NCBI GenBank assembly: GCA_015490675.1
Contig: WFXI01000183.1
Location: forward strand, 1-6,629
Direction of reading: 5' to 3'
DNA from: Hydrogenothermaceae bacterium
GTDB lineage: Bacteria; Aquificota; Aquificia; Aquificales; Hydrogenothermaceae
Length of the DNA stretch: 6,629 nucleotides
Below the pieces are notes generated by a model, which saw only the letters and a list, made by a program, of their open reading frames with translations, was not told where the DNA came from and searched no databases. This document shows positions 1-6,245 of this stretch, piece by piece; position 1 is the stretch's first letter; each line of letters begins with the position of its first letter. A program made the translations under genes and the position numbers.

Positions 1-2
1 AA

Positions 3-302
3 GAAAATAATAAAAGACAACAAAAGAAAATAAATAAACAAGAAATAAAAAAGCCAAAAAAAGTATACAAATACGCAATATTTTTAGGAGTATTTCGCTC
101 AGAAAAATCTGCAAAGAAAATATCAGAACTAGCTTATAAGTTAACTGGGGAAAAACCGATTATAAAGAAAGTAAAAGGTAACTTAAATAAGGTTATAATA
201 TTTATAAATAGCAAAGATAAACTAACAAATATATTAAAAAAATTGAAACAAACAAAAACTTTTAAAGATGCTTATTTTAGGGAAGGGAACTTTACTTTAT
301 GA
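3..302 (+). CDS. 3' end of an unidentified gene with a SPOR-like C-terminal domain (partial)
   Basis: The reading frame is open from the left window edge to a TGA at 300-302 and gives the last 99 residues of a protein whose start lies outside the window. The first 20 or so residues are a Lys/Gln/Asn-rich, low-complexity linker. From about residue 22 the sequence turns into a compact fold with a SPOR-like pattern: a strand YAIFLGVF, a helix with SAKKISELAYKL, a GEK turn, a second strand around KVIIFI, and a Lys-rich helix near NILKKLKQT. SPOR domains bind denuded peptidoglycan glycan strands in the periplasm, so the linker probably tethers this domain to an upstream membrane anchor or other domain; that is inference. 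The gene runs in the same direction as the ExeA-like ATPase gene, 13 bases upstream, and is probably co-transcribed with it. The full identity cannot be given: a GspB-like or TPR-containing partner is possible. Confidence is high that it is coding and moderate for the domain. Confidence 0.75.
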   Translation, partial: ENNKRQQKKINKQEIKKPKKVYKYAIFLGVFRSEKSAKKISELAYKLTGEKPIIKKVKGNLNKVIIFINSKDKLTNILKKLKQTKTFKDAYFREGNFTL

Positions 303-315
303 GGTTATTTAATAT
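301..315 (+). promoter_or_regulatory. Ribosome binding site of the ExeA-like gene, overlapping the upstream stop codon
   Basis: GAGG at 301-304 overlaps the TGA stop of the preceding gene (300-302) and lies 11 bases before the ATG at 316. The Shine-Dalgarno match is short and the spacing long. Its overlap with the upstream stop suggests translational coupling of the two + strand genes. No separate promoter is visible in the 13-base gap. Confidence 0.5.
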
Positions 316-1626
316 ATGTCTAATAATTTCCTAGAATTTTTTGGCTTTGAGGAAGACCCTTTTAAAATAACTCCCGATACAGATTTTTTCTTTAACTCAA
401 GTTCACATCAAGAATCATTAATGGCACTTGAATATATTTATCAATCTGAAGAAGGGTTTATAGTAATAGTTGGAGAACCTGGAACTGGCAAAACTATAAC
501 AATAAGGAAATTCTTATCTCAGTTACCTGAAAATATGGAATATGCTTACATTTTATTTCCTAATTTATCTCCTGAAGAACTTTTATATGCAATACTAGAA
601 GATTTTGGAATAAAAATTCCAACAGAAAAATTAACAAAAAACAAGTTATTTTCAATTCTTAAAGATTTTTTAATTGAAAAAAAGAAAGAAGGAAAAAAAT
701 TATTTATAATTGTAGATGAAGCACAAAATTTGCCTTTAGAAACATTAGAAGAATTAAGAATTTTATCTAATTTAGAAACAGAAAAAGAAAAATTACTGCA
801 AATAGTTTTAATAGGTCAACCTGAACTTGAAGAAAAAATAAATTCACTTAGGCAACTAAGACAACGAATAACTGTTCTTGTAAAACTAAAGAATCTATCA
901 AAAGAAGAAGTTGAAAATTATATTAATTATAGACTTTCTAAAGCTGGTAACAGTTCTGTTAGAATAACTAAAAAGGCAATAAACGAAGTTTATAAATTAT
1001 CCAATGGTACCCCAAGATTGATTAACCAAATTATGGAAAGAGCTCTAATGTCTGCCTTTGTAAATCAAGAAACAAATATAGACAAAAAACATATAAAACA
1101 AGCAAAAGAGAGCTTAAATCTGAACTACCCTTCTGGGGGAGTGAAAATGGTAAACTTAACTATAACTAAATTTTTATTAATCTTTATACTTGGAGGAATA
1201 TTTTTCTTAGCAAATTATTTTCTTTTTTTTCAAACCCAAAATAGTAAAGAAACTCAATTAGTAAATGCAAACAAAGAAAATAAAAATTTTGCTTTTAGTG
1301 CAAATAATGAAGATGATTTCAATAATCAGAGAAATAAAACTATAGTAAACAAAAATACAAAAAACTCTGAAGAAAAATATTACATTTTATACTTTGCTAC
1401 AACACCATCTTTCGAAGAGGCCAAAAAAATAAAAGAGGAATACGAAAAAATTTCTGGAGAAAAACTTAATATACTAAGAGTTCAAAATGGTAAATATTAC
1501 TCTGTAGCTAAACTTTACAAAGATAAAGAAAAAGGGAAAAAAGATTTAAAAAGATTAAAAAAACTCTTAAAAGATGAAGATGCATTCTTAACAGGTAAAG
1601 CTTTTTCTGTAGAAATAGTTGAATAG
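316..1626 (+). CDS. gspA: ExeA/GspA-family AAA+ ATPase with transmembrane segment and C-terminal SPOR-like domain
   Basis: This 436-residue protein belongs to the ExeA/GspA family of ATPases, which in Aeromonas works with ExeB to place the secretin through the cell wall; the same family includes MshM of MSHA pilus loci. The N-terminus (FFGFEEDPFKITPD, residues 8-21) is the family signature. Walker A is GEPGTGKT (53-60), Walker B is LFIIVDEAQ (129-137), sensor I lies near VLIGQPE (164-170), candidate arginine-finger residues are in LRQLRQRI (178-185), and GTPRLIN (231-237) is the sensor II region. A hydrophobic segment at about 284-305 crosses the inner membrane, so the ATPase is cytoplasmic. 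After an Asn/Lys-rich periplasmic linker, residues 355-436 form a SPOR-like domain (YYILYF strand, FEEAKKI helix, KYYSVAKL strand). The peptidoglycan-binding domain usual in ExeA is not seen. Start ATG 316 agrees with the family N-terminus. The gene converges with gspF, with no spacer. The family call is firm; the symbol is by analogy, and a pilus-type MshM role is not excluded. Confidence 0.9.
   Translation: MSNNFLEFFGFEEDPFKITPDTDFFFNSSSHQESLMALEYIYQSEEGFIVIVGEPGTGKTITIRKFLSQLPENMEYAYILFPNLSPEELLYAILEDFGIKIPTEKLTKNKLFSILKDFLIEKKKEGKKLFIIVDEAQNLPLETLEELRILSNLETEKEKLLQIVLIGQPELEEKINSLRQLRQRITVLVKLKNLSKEEVENYINYRLSKAGNSSVRITKKAINEVYKLSNGTPRLINQIMERALMSAFVNQETNIDKKHIKQAKESLNLNYPSGGVKMVNLTITKFLLIFILGGIFFLANYFLFFQTQNSKETQLVNANKENKNFAFSANNEDDFNNQRNKTIVNKNTKNSEEKYYILYFATTPSFEEAKKIKEEYEKISGEKLNILRVQNGKYYSVAKLYKDKEKGKKDLKRLKKLLKDEDAFLTGKAFSVEIVE
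1135..1149 (+). promoter_or_regulatory. Candidate internal translation start before the TM-SPOR half of the ExeA-like gene
   Basis: GGGGGAG (1135-1141) precedes an in-frame ATG at 1147-1149 (Met278 of the ATPase) by five bases. This is a better Shine-Dalgarno match and spacing than the gene's own start has, and the G-run stands out in such AT-rich DNA. Translation from here would give a 159-residue protein starting MVNLTITKF, followed at once by the hydrophobic segment and then the linker and SPOR-like domain, which looks like a normal signal-anchored SPOR protein. It may instead be a relic of a gene fusion or a chance Gly-Gly-Val codon run. Use in the cell is not shown by the sequence. Confidence 0.4.
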
Positions 1627-1636
1627 CTATTTAACT
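1617..1636. repeat. Imperfect inverted repeat spanning the two converging stop codons
   Basis: The 20-base element AGTTGAATAGCTATTTAACT reads as its own reverse complement except for one G/T pair on each side of a perfect 10-base core, AATAGCTATT (1622-1631). The core contains both stop codons, TAG at 1624-1626 on + and TAG at 1629-1627 on -. It could fold into a weak A/U-rich hairpin in either transcript and serve as a bidirectional transcript end. There is no GC-rich stem and no clear U-tract after it in either direction, so it is not a convincing intrinsic terminator. Confidence 0.35.
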
Positions 1637-2823
1637 GTTAAATCAAAAATTGGAAGTAGTGTTGCAAATATAAAGAAACCTATTAATGTAGATAAAACTA
1701 TCAATATAGCAGGTTCAAGTAAGGACATAAATCTATTTATTAGTTTTTCTGTTTCTTTTTTATAAATCCTAGCTAAAATTTCTAACATACTTTCTAATTG
1801 TCCTGTTTCTTCTCCAATTTTTATAAGTTGAATGTTACTATCTGACAGTAAATTTTCTTTAGCTAGAACTTCTGAAAAACTTTTTCCTTTGCTTATTTCA
1901 CTTGCTACCTTCATAAATTTTTCTTTTATTAATGAGTTTGTTATTGTTTCATTTGCTATTTCAACAGCTTTATCTAAAGTAAGCCCTCCTTTTAGCAATA
2001 AGCTTAATGTGTTTCCCCAATTTGCATAAATAGAATAAAGATGAACATATTTAAAAAATGGAATTTTAAGCTTTAACTTGTCAATTAGACTTTCTTTAAA
2101 AACTTTTTTCCTAAATATAATCAAGAAAACTACAAGAAATGGTAATATTGATAATATTTTTGAAACAGCGGAAGAAAATCCAATAACAAGTTTTGTAGCA
2201 AAAGGCAATTCTTTTCCAAACTGAGAATACAATTTGGTTATTGTAGGAACAACATAAACCATTATCACAACCATTGCAATAAATCCAACTAAAATTACCA
2301 CTGTTGGATAAATAAGAGAGTTTATAATTTGTTTCTTAAATTCTTCTTGTTTTTCTATAAACTCTGAAGCAGATAGAAAAATTTTATCTAAAGCCCCTGA
2401 AGTTTCTCCTGCTCTTATCATTTCAACTAAAAATTTAGGGAAAATTTCAGCTTTTTCAAAAGCTTCAGCTATTGATAGCCCTTCTTTTAATTTTGTCTGA
2501 ACCATTAGCAGGCTATTCTTTAAATTTTCATTTTCTACTTGCTTAGCTATTATTTCAACAGCATTTGTAATATGAACTCCTTTTTCTATTAACACTCCAA
2601 TTTCATAAAGTAAAAGTGCCAGTTCTTCTTTGGATACGCTTTTTTTACCAAATGAAAAGCTAAAAAGTTTTTTGTTTTCCTTTTTCTCTACTTCAATAAT
2701 TTCTATAGGAACTAATCCTTTAGAAGATAATTTACTTTTAAGATGGGAAATAGAAAAAGCTTCTTCTATATCTGATATTTCTTTTCCATCTTTTGTAATA
2801 GCTGTATATTTAAAAAACGGCAT
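1627..2823 (-). CDS. gspF: Type II secretion system inner-membrane platform protein GspF
   Basis: This 398-residue protein has the normal length for GspF/PilC-family proteins, which sit in the inner membrane and couple the GspE ATPase to pseudopilus assembly. It shows a short N-terminal region (FFKYTAITKDGKEI, residues 3-16), then two copies of the T2SSF domain at about 67-190 and 268-390. The duplicated motif is visible as MIRAGETSGALD (135-146) and LIKIGEETGQLE (333-344). Three hydrophobic segments lie at about 169-193, 216-237 and 368-391, the usual topology. The ATG start is separated from the gspE stop by five bases, and its ribosome binding site lies inside the end of gspE. It is the last gene of the gspCDEF run and ends directly against the convergent ATPase gene; no pseudopilin gene follows. 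In isolation PilC of type IV pili would be an alternative, but the neighbouring gspC favours T2SS. Confidence 0.95.
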   Translation of the reverse strand: MPFFKYTAITKDGKEISDIEEAFSISHLKSKLSSKGLVPIEIIEVEKKENKKLFSFSFGKKSVSKEELALLLYEIGVLIEKGVHITNAVEIIAKQVENENLKNSLLMVQTKLKEGLSIAEAFEKAEIFPKFLVEMIRAGETSGALDKIFLSASEFIEKQEEFKKQIINSLIYPTVVILVGFIAMVVIMVYVVPTITKLYSQFGKELPFATKLVIGFSSAVSKILSILPFLVVFLIIFRKKVFKESLIDKLKLKIPFFKYVHLYSIYANWGNTLSLLLKGGLTLDKAVEIANETITNSLIKEKFMKVASEISKGKSFSEVLAKENLLSDSNIQLIKIGEETGQLESMLEILARIYKKETEKLINRFMSLLEPAILIVLSTLIGFFIFATLLPIFDLTVK

Positions 2824-2828
2824 TTTTA

Positions 2829-4253
2829 CTACACCTTAGTTGTTTGGAGAACTTCTTCCAAGGTAGTAATACCTTGTATTGCCTTTTGCATACCATCTAT
2901 AACCAATCGCTTCATTCCTTTTTCTAAAGCTTTTTCTTTTATAACTGTAGTTTCAGGAGTTTTAGAAATAATGGTTTTTAATTCTTCATCTACTTTCATT
3001 ATTTCATAAATTGCAATTCTTCCTTTGTATCCAGTGTTTAGACAAACTTCACAGCCTTTTCCTCTATAAAGTTTTTCAGGATGGTCTAATCCTAAAAATT
3101 TAAACTCATCTATTTCCCAAGGTTTGGGAGTATATTCTTCTTTGCAGTTTTCACATATTCTCCTAACTAGCCTTTGAGCTATTACACCCTCAAGGGCAGA
3201 AGCAACTAAAAATGGCTCAACTCCCATATCAACAAGTCTAGCTACTGCAGATGGAGCATCATTTGTATGAAGTGTTGATAAAACAAGGTGTCCAGTTAAA
3301 GATGAATGTATGGCTATTTCTGCTGTTTCTACATCCCTAATTTCTCCAACCATAATAATGTCAGGGTCTTGTCTTAATATACTTCTTAACCCATTTGCAA
3401 ATGTTAAATTTATTTTAGGGTTGACCTGTATTTGACTAATTCCATCTATCTGATATTCAACAGGGTCTTCTATGGTAATTATATTTTTTCTAGGACTTTT
3501 AAGCTCTAAAAGAGATGCATAAAGGGTTGTAGATTTTCCTGAGCCTGTTGGACCTGTTATTAAAATTAAACCGTAAGGTTTATAAATTATGCTCTTATAA
3601 AGCTCTAAGTCTTCTTTTGAAAATCCAAGTTCTTCCAAAGTTAATACTTTGTTAGATTTATCTAAAAGTCTTATAACAATCCTTTCTCCAAAAACTGTTG
3701 GAAGTGTTGAGACTCTCATATCTAGCTGTTTCTCACCAATTCTTACTTTAATTCTTCCATCTTGAGGAAGTCTTTTCTCTGCAACATTTAGTTTTGAAAT
3801 TATTTTTACTCTAGAAACAAGCTGTGGATACATACTTTTGGGAATAGTTGAAATTTCTTGCAGAACGCCATCTAATCTAAATCTAACTAAAACCTTATCA
3901 GAAAAAGGTTCAAAGTGTATATCACTTGCAGATGCTCTAACTGCTTTTAAAAATATACTATTTAATGTTTGTATTACAGGAGTATCTGAACCTGAAAGTA
4001 AATCTTCAAATAGCTTTTCTTCTTCGTAGGTTTCTTCTTCAGAGAAACTTTCTAGCTTGGATATATATTCTTCAAGTTTTTCTTGGAATTCTTCTTCGGA
4101 GATTAATATGGTTTCTGGAATAATGCCAGTTATTAATTTAAAATCTTCTATAGCAAAATACGGAGTTTGCCTTGTTATGTAAATTTTTGTTTCATCTATA
4201 GGAAGTATCTTATTTTCTCTTAAAAAGTCTATAGATAAGTTTTTTACATCCAA
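2829..4253 (-). CDS. gspE: Type II secretion system ATPase GspE
   Basis: This 474-residue protein is the cytoplasmic hexameric ATPase that powers pseudopilus assembly, acting on GspF and held to the membrane by GspL. The N-terminal part (1 to about 88) is short and ends in a Glu-rich stretch. The core begins with PVIQTLNSIF and ASDIHFEP (108-115). Walker A is GPTGSGKST (234-242), the Asp box is IEDPVE (261-266), Walker B is DIIMVGEIRD (298-307) and the His box is GHLVLSTLHTND (321-332). Two CxxC pairs, C367/C370 and C401/C404, form the zinc-binding subdomain typical of GspE and PilB. All key residues are present. The start is TTG: the in-frame codon three places upstream of it is the gspD stop (TAA at 4265-4263), and no in-frame ATG occurs before Met141, which already lies in the conserved core. 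The gene starts nine bases after gspD and ends five bases before gspF. PilB or MshE would be alternatives without the gspC/gspD context. Confidence 0.95.
   Translation of the reverse strand: MDVKNLSIDFLRENKILPIDETKIYITRQTPYFAIEDFKLITGIIPETILISEEEFQEKLEEYISKLESFSEEETYEEEKLFEDLLSGSDTPVIQTLNSIFLKAVRASASDIHFEPFSDKVLVRFRLDGVLQEISTIPKSMYPQLVSRVKIISKLNVAEKRLPQDGRIKVRIGEKQLDMRVSTLPTVFGERIVIRLLDKSNKVLTLEELGFSKEDLELYKSIIYKPYGLILITGPTGSGKSTTLYASLLELKSPRKNIITIEDPVEYQIDGISQIQVNPKINLTFANGLRSILRQDPDIIMVGEIRDVETAEIAIHSSLTGHLVLSTLHTNDAPSAVARLVDMGVEPFLVASALEGVIAQRLVRRICENCKEEYTPKPWEIDEFKFLGLDHPEKLYRGKGCEVCLNTGYKGRIAIYEIMKVDEELKTIISKTPETTVIKEKALEKGMKRLVIDGMQKAIQGITTLEEVLQTTKV
2832..2837 (-). promoter_or_regulatory. 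Ribosome binding site of gspF inside the gspE 3' end
   Basis: On the - strand AAGGTG forms the last two sense codons of gspE (Lys-Val). It is followed by the TAG stop and five more bases before the gspF ATG. The spacing of eight bases is good. The arrangement suggests that translation of gspF depends on ribosomes finishing gspE. Confidence 0.7.
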
Positions 4254-4271
4254 GTTTTTGTCTTACCTTCC
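4251..4271 (-). promoter_or_regulatory. TTG start region of gspE with its Shine-Dalgarno
   Basis: GGAAGG (4271-4266 on the - strand) overlaps the last gspD codons and lies 12 bases before the TTG at 4253-4251, a long spacing. An ATG begins at 4249, four bases after the first base of the TTG, but in another frame, where it is followed immediately by TAA; it cannot start gspE. The weak start codon and long spacing suggest lower initiation of gspE than of gspD or gspF, though coupling to gspD termination may compensate. Confidence 0.6.
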
Positions 4272-6245
4272 AAAGTATTTATTGTATTCTTCAAATGTAT
4301 CACTTGATTTTTCTTTTTCAAATTTTGTTTTTATTTGCTTTTTATCTATATTTTGAGCTTTTTTCATAAGCATTTCACTTAATTTTTTATGCTCTTCGGT
4401 GATTTTTGCTAAATCTTCTGGTTTTTTGATTATATAAGGAGTAATAAATACAAATAAGTTTGTTTTATTTAAATCTTCAGAATTATATTTAAATAAATTT
4501 CCAATAATAGGCAAGGATGAGAAGAAAGGAACTCCTTCCATTGTTTTTATAGTTTTTTTAGAGACAAGTCCACCTAAAACAACAGTTTTACCATTTTTAA
4601 CTTTAATAGAAGTTGTTATTTCTCTTCTTGAAGTAATTGGAACAACATAACTAATATTACCGATTTGAGGCTTTTCAAATCCTACAACTTCATTAACCTC
4701 TTGATGTATATCCATAACAATATTATTATCAGCAATATGGGGAGTTACCTTTAAAATTAGACCAACATCTTGATAATCATAATTAATAATTGGATTTCCA
4801 TTCACATCGAACTTTAAACTTTGAGCAAAAGGTATTCTTTGAGCTACTTTTATAGAGGCTTCTATATTATCCATAGTTAATATTTTAGGAGATGAAACTA
4901 TGTTAAATCCTGTTCCTCTTTCAAGTAGTGAAAATAAAAATAGTAAATCTGGGAAAAATAAAGTTGTTCCACCTGTTGATACTGTTCTTCCAGAAGAGGA
5001 AATCCCTCCTACAACAAAATTAGAAGAAGCTATTGCTCCAAAGAAATCTCCTTCAGATAATCCACCTTTGAAACTAGCACCTCCTAATTTTCCAAAAGCC
5101 TGCCATCTTATTCCTATTTCTTTTAAAGCTTGTTCTGATACTTCTGTTACAAAAGCTGTAACCAAGACCTGTTTTTTTTCTTTATCTAGGTTTTCAACTA
5201 ATCTCTGAATGGCTTCAAATTCTGTTTTATTTGCATACACTATTATTGAGTTTGAAACTTTATCAGCTACTACTTTAGGTTTATCTTTTGAGCTTGTTTG
5301 AGTATAAACTCTTTTTCCCTTTTTTACTTTTTTTGTTGATACAAGTCTTATGTTTTCAAGAAGCTTGTTTAATACATTTGCTAAATCTTCTGCCTTGCTA
5401 TTTTCAAGTTTTATTGTGTAAAAACTCCTAGCAGATGAACTTAAAAATGGTTTATCTAATTCTTTTATGACATTTTCTATATCTTTTATTGCAAATTTTG
5501 GAGCTTTTATTAAAACAGCATTCTGAGATTTTAAATTGAAGCTTTTTATAACTATACCCCTTTTCCCTAAATCAGAAAAAACAGATGATATTGCCGAAGA
5601 AACTTCCGCAGAATCTGCATATTCTAATTTAAATACCCTTATTAGATAGCCTTCTGAAGGAGTATCAATAAATGAAATAACCTGTTTTAAGTTTTTAACA
5701 TTTGATTTTGTATCTGTAATAATCACTATATTTGCTGGATTATAGGAAAAAACAACACCTCTTGGTGACTTTAAACCTCTAAGAATATTTGCCAGTTGGA
5801 TAATATCTACATATTGGACTTTATAAACATAGGTTATAAGTTCTTCAGAATTATTGTCTAAATTTTCAATGGGAGGTGTAGAATTTCTCGAGCTTGAGGA
5901 AGGAACTATTTCATAAAAATTTCCTTTATTTACGAGAACATAGTTTCTACTTTTTAAAACAGAAGTATAAATATTCCAAGCATCTTTTATAGACACAGGC
6001 TCTGAAAATATTAATGATACCTCTCCTTTTATATTTGTACCCAATACAATGTTTTTTTGTGTCAAAGAAGAAATAAAATAAGTAAGTAGCTTTAAATCTA
6101 TTTTTTCAAAATTAAAATAAACTTGACCTGTTTTTTTAGCTTCTTTAGATAGTTTTAAAATTTCATCAAAAGTTATCTCTTGAGCATAGCTAAAACTAGA
6201 AAATAAAAAAATAACCAAAGATACCAATAACCTACCTAATTTCAT
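4263..6245 (-). CDS. gspD: Type II secretion system outer-membrane secretin GspD
   Basis: This 660-residue protein is the outer-membrane channel through which folded substrates leave the periplasm; it works as a large ring bound below by GspC. The N-terminus is a standard signal peptide: MKLGR, a hydrophobic core to about residue 18, and a SYA-Q cleavage site after A21. There is no lipobox Cys. The N0 domain covers about 23-115, a Ser/Asn/Pro linker follows at about 116-135, and three N1-type repeats lie at about 136-196, 200-268 and 275-355. The secretin barrel runs from about 356 to 605, with VVGGI (411-415) as a likely gate region and the family signature around VPFFSSLPIIGNLF (572-585) and FVFITPYII (598-606). 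A charged, Lys-rich tail of about 54 residues follows and shows no recognisable pilotin-binding motif. The length is normal for GspD. Its ATG lies inside the end of gspC (14-base overlap), and gspE follows nine bases later. The gspC partner makes GspD more likely than PilQ or MshL. Confidence 0.95.
   Translation of the reverse strand: MKLGRLLVSLVIFLFSSFSYAQEITFDEILKLSKEAKKTGQVYFNFEKIDLKLLTYFISSLTQKNIVLGTNIKGEVSLIFSEPVSIKDAWNIYTSVLKSRNYVLVNKGNFYEIVPSSSSRNSTPPIENLDNNSEELITYVYKVQYVDIIQLANILRGLKSPRGVVFSYNPANIVIITDTKSNVKNLKQVISFIDTPSEGYLIRVFKLEYADSAEVSSAISSVFSDLGKRGIVIKSFNLKSQNAVLIKAPKFAIKDIENVIKELDKPFLSSSARSFYTIKLENSKAEDLANVLNKLLENIRLVSTKKVKKGKRVYTQTSSKDKPKVVADKVSNSIIVYANKTEFEAIQRLVENLDKEKKQVLVTAFVTEVSEQALKEIGIRWQAFGKLGGASFKGGLSEGDFFGAIASSNFVVGGISSSGRTVSTGGTTLFFPDLLFLFSLLERGTGFNIVSSPKILTMDNIEASIKVAQRIPFAQSLKFDVNGNPIINYDYQDVGLILKVTPHIADNNIVMDIHQEVNEVVGFEKPQIGNISYVVPITSRREITTSIKVKNGKTVVLGGLVSKKTIKTMEGVPFFSSLPIIGNLFKYNSEDLNKTNLFVFITPYIIKKPEDLAKITEEHKKLSEMLMKKAQNIDKKQIKTKFEKEKSSDTFEEYNKYFGR

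Noticed and set aside
1..60. Low-complexity A-rich start of the window as a non-coding or regulatory region
   Set aside because: A frame open from position 3 runs through it into a SPOR-like domain, and the A-richness is explained by Lys, Asn and Gln codons of a linker.
1617..1660. Strong rho-independent terminator between the convergent genes
   Set aside because: The stem is A/T-rich, has almost no loop space, and is not followed by a T-tract in either direction, so only a weak inverted repeat is recorded.
1832..2029. 65-codon open frame on the + strand inside gspF
   Set aside because: It is antisense to the second T2SSF domain, with no recognisable family, and is best explained as a shadow.
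2630..2839. 69-codon open frame on the + strand across the gspF start
   Set aside because: It is antisense to the gspF N-terminus and the gspE stop, with no supporting domain or start signal.
3838..4029. 63-codon open frame on the + strand inside gspE
   Set aside because: It is antisense to the conserved ASDIHFEP region of gspE; a shadow with no independent support.
4900..5208. 102-codon open frame on the + strand inside gspD
   Set aside because: It lies wholly antisense to the conserved secretin domain of gspD, its translation is Pro/Ser-rich low-complexity sequence, and it has no convincing ribosome binding site. It is a shadow of gspD.
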